A DNA stretch of 6,899 nt from Phycisphaerae bacterium (GTDB taxonomy: Bacteria > Planctomycetota > Phycisphaerae > UBA1845), in the NCBI GenBank assembly GCA_029260155.1, contig JAJDDU010000392.1, forward strand, positions 1 to 6,899, in the 5' to 3' direction. Position numbers and translations under genes: made by a program. The notes under the pieces were generated by a model. It was not told the origin of the DNA. It saw nothing but the letters and a program-made list of their open reading frames with translations, and did no database searches. Of this stretch, positions 4,491 through 6,899 are shown in pieces. The first letter of the stretch is position 1. Every line of letters begins with the position of its first letter.

Positions 4491-6899
4491 TCCTGTGGAG
4501 TCCGTGAGTTGGGTGAGTGCGGCGCTTAGGGTCGGGTGATCGGGTAGGCGCGCTAAGCCCTTGCGAAGAACCTCGACGGCTGCGCCATGTTTGGAGCCCT
4601 GAACCAATAGCCGTGCGAGGCTGAGATACGTTTCTGCGGCGAATGGCTCGTAGTCCAAGCTCTTGCGGTAGTGGACGGCTGCGTCGTCCGGCTTTTTCAA
4701 CGCGACGTATAGCACTGCGAGGTTGCGGTAGGCGCGGTGGTCACCCGGGTTCAGGGCGGCGTATCGATCAAACGATGCGATGGCTTCGTCGATCTCGCCG
4801 CGGCGGGCTTGCACCGATGCCAGGTTGTACCATGCGGCGGTGTTTTGTGGATCGAGCTTGATGATTCGCTGGAAGCAGGCTGCCGCTTCGTCAAACCGGC
4901 CGGCTGCGTTCAGCGCTACTCCGCGATCGATCAAGATGCGTGGCCGGTCGGGATCGAGCGACAACGCCCGATCGATCGCGATCAAGGCGGCGGTGTGGTC
5001 GCCGGACACGATGAGTGCGGCGCCCAACGCTCGGTGATTGACGGCGGTGTCAGGGTCTGTCCCTACGGCGCGGCGGAGCAAGCGCAGGCCGTCGTCGATA
5101 CGCCCCCGACGCACGAGACTCGACCCCCGCCGCGTTAGCGACGCGGCGTCCACGCCCTCGCTCAGGTATCGGTACACCAGTGGGTCGTCGCCGTCGATGA
5201 CACGCGACGTCAGGAACTTTGCCCGTGCGGCGGCCAGCTCTGCCTCACGCTCCCGGCCTAGATGGCGGTAGACTCGACTCAGGGCGGCGCAGACTTCCTT
5301 GTACTCCGGCTCAATGGCTCGGGCGCGTTCGAGACGGGCGACAGCAGAATCAATGTCGCCGGCTAAATGGTCCAGCCGGGCGAGTCCCAAGAGCGCATGG
5401 GCGTTGTCGGCATCGAGCGTGATTACGGCTTCGTAGTGCGCGCGAGCGCCGGTGCGGTCTGCAAGCTGGACCATGGAGCGGGCCAGCCGCAGATGCCCTG
5501 CGATGAAACCCGGTTTGAGTTCGAGGACGCGATTCAGTGCCGCCACGACGGCTGAAAGGTCGCTGCCGGGCAGGGCATACGACAGGAGATGGGGCCAGCG
5601 GAAATCGCGTGTGTCGAGCGATTCGGCAGTTCTCAGACATAGCGACGCTTCGTCCGCAAAACCATGCGCGAGATAGACCATGCCAAGAAGACCCCATCGC
5701 TCGGCGGACTCGGGATCATCCTGAACGCCCGCGAGAATCGCTCGAATCTTGTCCGTTACCGGTTTCTGCGCGTGGGTCAGATCGGGTATCGGCGGCGTGA
5801 AGGTCAGGGGGCGTACGTCGGGAGATGCATGCGACGGGGCAACTACTTTCGACGTTCGACGTTCGAGTTCTGGCCTCGGACTTTCGACTTTCGACTTTCT
5901 GCTTTCGACCTTCCCTCCGCCTCTTTGAAGTTTCACGTATCGATCGACAGGTCCGCCGTCGAACACTTCGGTCGCGCCGTCGGGCCAAGTGATGGCGATG
6001 TTTTTTACCGTTGTCGCGGAACCGATGCCGAAATGAACGCGACTCTCTCGAGCGGACAGGTAGCTGGAGTCTGTCCGAACGGTGCCTCGAAAACGGCGCC
6101 CGCCGGCTTCGATTTCGATGGCTGCACCAATCGTCGGCGTGCGACTTCCCTGCGCGCAGGCTTCGACGATGAGCCAGTGCCCGCGTTTTGGCGCATCGTT
6201 GCGGTACAAGCGTGCCCGTCCGGCGCCGTTGGACACCAGTAAATCGAGGTCGCCGTCGCGGTCGATGTCGCCGATGGAGAGGCCGCGGCTGGTGTCAACG
6301 GTGGAGCCAAACGATCCGGCCCGAACGCCGAGAAGACCTTCGAACGTCGCGGTGCCGTCATTTATGAGGATCTGGTTCGGCTGTGCGTAGTCTTGCCAGA
6401 ACGCGTCTAGATGTTGGGCGTGCGTCGGCGGGCCGCGCTTGACTCGGCCATTCGCGACGATCACGTCCAACGCGCCGTCGTGGTCGATGTCCATGATCGC
6501 CGTTCCGAAACCGGTGCGATCCATGCTCGATGCGCCCAAGCCCGCAATGGTCGTGCTGTCCTCGAAACCACCGGCGTCAGAGCCCTTGTAAAACGTGTTG
6601 CTCTCATTGCGCAAGTGCGTGCAGAACAGATCGAGGTGGCCGTCACGGTCGATGTCGCCGACTGCGACACCCATGCTGGCTTCGGCGCGACCCATTTCGT
6701 TGAGGGCGACGCCGAGGATCATGGCTTCATCGCGGAACGTGCCGTCGCCTTGATTGATCCAGAGGTGGTTGGCTTCGCCGTCGTTGGCCACGAAGATGTC
6801 TGTCGAGCCGTCCCCGTCGAAATCGTCGCAGACCACGCCAAGCCCACGGGCGCGAACCGCTCCGATTCCTGCGGTCACGGTGACATCGGTGAAGGTGCC
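4482..6899 (-). CDS. FG-GAP/VCBS repeat, ASPIC/UnbV and TPR fusion protein (CRTAC1-like), 5' end outside window
   Basis: The frame is open to the window edge (GTFTDVT precedes the first possible GTG at 6878), so the N-terminus is missing; 805 residues are visible, numbered from the edge. Calcium-binding-like FG-GAP loops DxDxDGxxD lie near 25-36, 81-92, 136-147 and 210-221, as in integrin-alpha-type propellers. An ASPIC/UnbV domain covers about 257-327 (IGAAIEIEAGG, RTDSSYLSARESRVHFGIG, ITWPDG). A charged linker follows (328-377), then roughly ten or eleven TPR units (about 397-790), for example AAWYNLASVQARRGEIDEAI near 688-707. The family is abundant in Planctomycetota and usually exported; its role is unknown, and TPR arrays bind other proteins. 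The missing end probably carries the signal peptide and more FG-GAP repeats. The linker is encoded by a degenerate 7-bp repeat. It ends in TGA, facing the methyltransferase. Confidence 0.93.
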   Translation of the reverse strand, partial: GTFTDVTVTAGIGAVRARGLGVVCDDFDGDGSTDIFVANDGEANHLWINQGDGTFRDEAMILGVALNEMGRAEASMGVAVGDIDRDGHLDLFCTHLRNESNTFYKGSDAGGFEDSTTIAGLGASSMDRTGFGTAIMDIDHDGALDVIVANGRVKRGPPTHAQHLDAFWQDYAQPNQILINDGTATFEGLLGVRAGSFGSTVDTSRGLSIGDIDRDGDLDLLVSNGAGRARLYRNDAPKRGHWLIVEACAQGSRTPTIGAAIEIEAGGRRFRGTVRTDSSYLSARESRVHFGIGSATTVKNIAITWPDGATEVFDGGPVDRYVKLQRGGGKVESRKSKVESPRPELERRTSKVVAPSHASPDVRPLTFTPPIPDLTHAQKPVTDKIRAILAGVQDDPESAERWGLLGMVYLAHGFADEASLCLRTAESLDTRDFRWPHLLSYALPGSDLSAVVAALNRVLELKPGFIAGHLRLARSMVQLADRTGARAHYEAVITLDADNAHALLGLARLDHLAGDIDSAVARLERARAIEPEYKEVCAALSRVYRHLGREREAELAAARAKFLTSRVIDGDDPLVYRYLSEGVDAASLTRRGSSLVRRGRIDDGLRLLRRAVGTDPDTAVNHRALGAALIVSGDHTAALIAIDRALSLDPDRPRILIDRGVALNAAGRFDEAAACFQRIIKLDPQNTAAWYNLASVQARRGEIDEAIASFDRYAALNPGDHRAYRNLAVLYVALKKPDDAAVHYRKSLDYEPFAAETYLSLARLLVQGSKHGAAVEVLRKGLARLPDHPTLSAALTQLTDSTGSG
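5846..5915. repeat. Degenerate 7-bp tandem repeat (CTTTCGA) inside the large gene
   Basis: Cut in steps of seven from 5846, the plus strand reads CTTTCGA, CGTTCGA, CGTTCGA, GTTCTGG, CCTCGGA, CTTTCGA, CTTTCGA, CTTTCTG, CTTTCGA, CCTTCCC: ten units, four of them identical. Because 7 is not a multiple of 3, the protein repeats every 21 bases: on the minus strand it gives KVESRKS, KVESPRP, ELERRTS, KVVAPSH (residues 330-357), a charged linker between the ASPIC and TPR parts. Similar K-V-E-S-R linkers of simple-repeat origin are a pattern I associate with such genomes, but I cannot check that here. Confidence 0.85.

Noticed and set aside
5846..5915. CRISPR-like array
   Set aside because: The units are 7 bp, directly adjacent and degenerate, with no spacers; it is a tandem repeat inside a coding sequence.
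5664..6242. Plus-strand 192-codon frame inside the FG-GAP/ASPIC/TPR gene
   Set aside because: It is a shadow; the minus strand carries clear FG-GAP, ASPIC and TPR motifs over the same bases.

Overview
The window looks like a chromosome segment from a high-GC, free-living bacterium, most likely a member of the Planctomycetota. Three features point that way: a secreted protein ending in a VPEP-hydrophobic-RRRR (PEP-CTERM) sorting tail, a large protein joining FG-GAP/VCBS repeats and an ASPIC/UnbV domain to a long TPR array, and genes that mostly lack strong Shine-Dalgarno sites. This assignment is an inference from protein families; no rRNA or other marker gene is present.

Layout. Positions 1-82 hold the first 27 codons of a minus-strand gene that leaves the window. 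A 233-base divergent spacer with a perfect palindrome (192-205) separates it from a plus-strand gene (316-1560) for a 414-residue protein with an N-terminal winged-helix-like region and a long body of unknown type. From 1561 to 2403 no confident protein gene is visible, but the stretch is rich in structure. It holds a strong intrinsic terminator (1654-1688) oriented for minus-strand transcription. Just upstream on that strand is a tiny reading frame (1710-1793) interrupted by an in-frame TGA. A perfect inverted repeat (1816-1830), a weaker hairpin (1863-1889), a possible decayed plus-strand frame (1992-2258) and a structured leader (2311-2375) follow. Positions 2404-3198 encode a secreted PEP-CTERM protein with about five propeller-like repeats. 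Positions 3445-4422, behind a perfect AAGGAGGT site, encode a solitary beta-class DNA methyltransferase with no restriction partner in view. The minus-strand gene 4482-6899 (5' end outside the window) converges on it and encodes the FG-GAP/ASPIC/TPR protein; a degenerate 7-bp tandem repeat lies in its interdomain linker.

The genes do not form one obvious pathway. The PEP-CTERM protein and the FG-GAP/ASPIC/TPR protein are both typical of envelope or extracellular functions in this phylum. The winged-helix protein and the methyltransferase are intracellular DNA-binding or DNA-modifying proteins. The least explained features are the minus-strand mini-locus at 1650-1830, the PEP-CTERM leader structure, and the heptanucleotide repeat whose length changes would shift the frame between two domains.
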